A stretch of 64,000 nucleotides of DNA from an uncultured Pelagibacteraceae bacterium (GTDB lineage: Bacteria; Pseudomonadota; Alphaproteobacteria; Pelagibacterales; Pelagibacteraceae), in NCBI GenBank assembly GCA_902576375.1, contig CACGUZ010000003.1:1-64000 (forward strand), in the 5' to 3' direction. Under the pieces are notes generated by a model. The model was not told where the DNA came from, ran no database searches, and saw only the letters and a list, made by a program, of their open reading frames with translations. Each line of letters begins with the position of its first letter. Position 1 is the first letter of the stretch. The position numbers were made by a program, and so were the translations under genes. This document shows, piece after piece, positions 62,565-64,000 of this stretch.

Positions 62565-63340
62565 TTTGAAAAAGAATGTTTGGCTTTAGGAAATTGTTTT
62601 TTTAGTACTTCAGATTTAAATTTTTTCACACCATTTTCGATCAACTTTGTTATATCAACAAATTTTTTAACAAATCTTAATTTACTTTGACTTAATCCTG
62701 TTAAGTCATCAATGACTAAAACTTGACCGTCACAATTGACTGAAGAACCAATTCCTATTGTTGGAATTTTTATATGATTTGAAATTTTCTTCGATAACTT
62801 TGTTTCTACACATTCTAATACAATCGAAAAAACTCCAGCATTTTCTAAAAGTTTAGTGTCTTTAATTAATCTCTCACTTTCCTTTAGTTTTTTCCCTTTA
62901 AAGGTAAATTTTTTATCTGTCTGAGGTAATATTCCAACATGTCCCATAACTGGTATTTTATTTTTAATTAATGTTTTAACGATAGGAATTATCTTTTTTC
63001 CCCCTTCTAACTTAACAGCATCACATTTGGTTTCTTTCATAACTAATTTTGAATTCTTTAAAGCTTCGCTTGGATTTCGATATGTATTATAAGGCATATC
63101 AACAACCATTAATGATTTCTTAATGCCAAGTCTGACACTTTTAGAATGATTAATCATGGTCTCTAAAGTCACTTGCTTAGTGGACTTAAAATTATACAAA
63201 ACTGATCCTAATGAGTCTCCAACCAATACTAAATCACAATGTTTATCAAGGATTGCGGCAACATTTTTAGAGTATGCCGTAAGACAAATAATTTTTGATT
63301 TATTCTTTTTATTAAGAATTTTTTTAATCTTTTTATTCAT
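62561..63340 (-). CDS. panB: 3-methyl-2-oxobutanoate hydroxymethyltransferase
   Basis: The 259-aa enzyme shows the PanB motifs ICLTAYSKNVAAILDKHCDLVLVGDSLGSVLYNFKSTKQVTLETMINHSKSVRLG, SLMVVDMPYNTYRNPSEAL, AVKLEGGKKIIPIV, MGHVGILPQ and IPTIGIGSSVNCDGQVLVIDDLTGL. It transfers a C1 unit from 5,10-methylene-THF to ketoisovalerate to make ketopantoate, so it also draws on the C1-THF pool. It directly follows guaA without spacer and overlaps eutA by 4 bp. Confidence 0.92.
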   Translation of the reverse strand: MNKKIKKILNKKNKSKIICLTAYSKNVAAILDKHCDLVLVGDSLGSVLYNFKSTKQVTLETMINHSKSVRLGIKKSLMVVDMPYNTYRNPSEALKNSKLVMKETKCDAVKLEGGKKIIPIVKTLIKNKIPVMGHVGILPQTDKKFTFKGKKLKESERLIKDTKLLENAGVFSIVLECVETKLSKKISNHIKIPTIGIGSSVNCDGQVLVIDDLTGLSQSKLRFVKKFVDITKLIENGVKKFKSEVLKKQFPKAKHSFSK

Positions 63341-64000
63341 TTACTCTAATTCGATTGTGCTCGGTGGTTTCGAAGTTATATCGTAAACTACTCTATTAAT
63401 CCCTCTAATACTATTCACTATTTTATTTGAAATTTCTTGTATAAATGATTTTTTAAATTCATAAAAATCAGCTGTCATACCATCTTCAGATGTTATTGCT
63501 CTAAGCAAACACAAATACTCGTAAGTTCTATTATCACCCATCACGCCAACTGTTTTAACTGGGAGTAAAGCTGCATAAGCTTGCCAAATTTTATGATATA
63601 GGTTGTGATCTCTCAAAGCTTGAATAAAATAATGATCAGCCTCTTTTAAAATATTAATTTTTTCTTTAGTTATTATTCCTGGCATTCGGATTGCAAGTCC
63701 AGGTCCTGGAAAAGGATGACGAGAAATAATTTCTTTGCTTAAGTTTAGTTCTAACCCTAGTTTTCTAACCTCGTCTTTAAATAAAAATTTTAGTGGCTCA
63801 ACTAGTTTAAGTTTCATTTTTTTGGGTAGACCTCCAACATTATGGTGAGATTTAATTTTCGATGTTTGACTACCAGTAACTGATTTACTTTCTATTAAGT
63901 CAGGGTAAAGAGTTCCTTGAGCCAAAAATTTTACATTTTTAATTTTTTTGGCATAACGCTCAAATATTTTTATAAATAAGTTTCCTATTATCTTTCTTTT
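63341..64000 (-). CDS. guaA: GMP synthase C-terminal part (5'-truncated by window edge)
   Basis: The minus-strand frame is open from the right edge to TAA at 63341 and gives about 219 residues of the ATP-pyrophosphatase and dimerisation domains. It contains [78 protein letters not shown] and the terminal [16 protein letters not shown]. GuaA aminates XMP to GMP. The TTG at 63925 lies inside conserved sequence and is not the start. Full GuaA is about 520 residues. It is upstream of panB in one unit. Confidence 0.95.
   Translation of the reverse strand, partial: KRKIIGNLFIKIFERYAKKIKNVKFLAQGTLYPDLIESKSVTGSQTSKIKSHHNVGGLPKKMKLKLVEPLKFLFKDEVRKLGLELNLSKEIISRHPFPGPGLAIRMPGIITKEKINILKEADHYFIQALRDHNLYHKIWQAYAALLPVKTVGVMGDNRTYEYLCLLRAITSEDGMTADFYEFKKSFIQEISNKIVNSIRGINRVVYDITSKPPSTIELE

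Noticed and set aside
63156-63386. Plus-strand open frame antisense to panB/guaA
   Set aside because: It is a shadow of the panB frame with no ribosome site and no recognisable protein features.
1-64000. tRNA, rRNA gene, CRISPR array, insertion sequence or prophage
   Set aside because: No T-arm consensus with cloverleaf, no repeat-spacer array, no transposase or integrase motif, and no long direct repeats were found. Only the short 23S-like tail near 16321 was kept as a finding.

Overview
The window looks like a chromosome segment of a SAR11 alphaproteobacterium (Candidatus Pelagibacter or a close relative). It is strongly AT-rich, and genes abut or overlap by 1-13 bp almost everywhere. Intergenic spaces are mostly under 125 bp. 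There are no insertion sequences, phage genes, tRNAs, rRNA genes or CRISPR arrays. The gene content is a classic marine methylated-amine, one-carbon and osmolyte repertoire.

Layout. 1-2.0 kb: the end of a MetF-like gene overlapping a DmdA/GcvT-like demethylase gene. 2.0-6.1 kb: two small membrane proteins, then a minus-strand four-gene cluster (M19 dipeptidase, an unrecognised 550-aa protein, DUF3726, and a 56-aa zinc-ribbon protein). 6.2-11.1 kb: purE-purK, a GNAT enzyme, a cold-shock protein, an amino-acid racemase and a DMT exporter. 11.1-19.0 kb: heterotetrameric sarcosine oxidase (soxBDAG) divergent from formate-THF ligase (fhs), then gpsA. 19.1-28.9 kb: a trimethylamine/TMAO island with tmm, the TMAO ABC transporter tmoVW and tmoX (split by three unrelated envelope genes), tdm and a small winged-helix protein. 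29.0-39.9 kb: a nitrogen/methylamine island with a DAO-family oxidoreductase, a glutamine-synthetase paralogue, the three-part glutamate-synthase-like enzyme (mgsABC/glxBCD), a 133-aa unknown, amtB with a 76-aa membrane protein, gmaS and a diaminopropionate ammonia-lyase homologue. 40-53.9 kb: housekeeping and stress genes (photolyase, yjbQ, zapE, cupin, bamB, yfgM-like, acnA, lysE-like, csaA, argE, aldehyde dehydrogenase, agmatinase-family, a putative metallopeptidase, cyclophilin). 53.9-64 kb: a fused beta-oxidation enzyme, a polyamine-type ABC transporter (potADBC), doeA and eutA ectoine-degradation homologues, panB and the 3' part of guaA.

How it works together. Tmm oxidises trimethylamine to TMAO, TmoXVW imports TMAO, and Tdm releases dimethylamine and formaldehyde. 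GmaS and the Mgs complex can carry methylamine onto glutamate. A SoxBDAG/MgdABCD-type enzyme can oxidise the N-methyl group onto tetrahydrofolate, and Fhs links C1-THF to formate. Dimethylamine monooxygenase genes are not in the window. AmtB, two glutamine-synthetase-family proteins and the GltB-like parts handle the nitrogen.

The least explained parts are the DUF3726/M19 cluster with its overlapped zinc-ribbon gene, the second GS + FAD oxidase + 133-aa protein group, the DmdA-like/MetF pair, and the doeA-eutA-potADBC run. Functional names come from recognising motifs and family context by eye; no database search was run.
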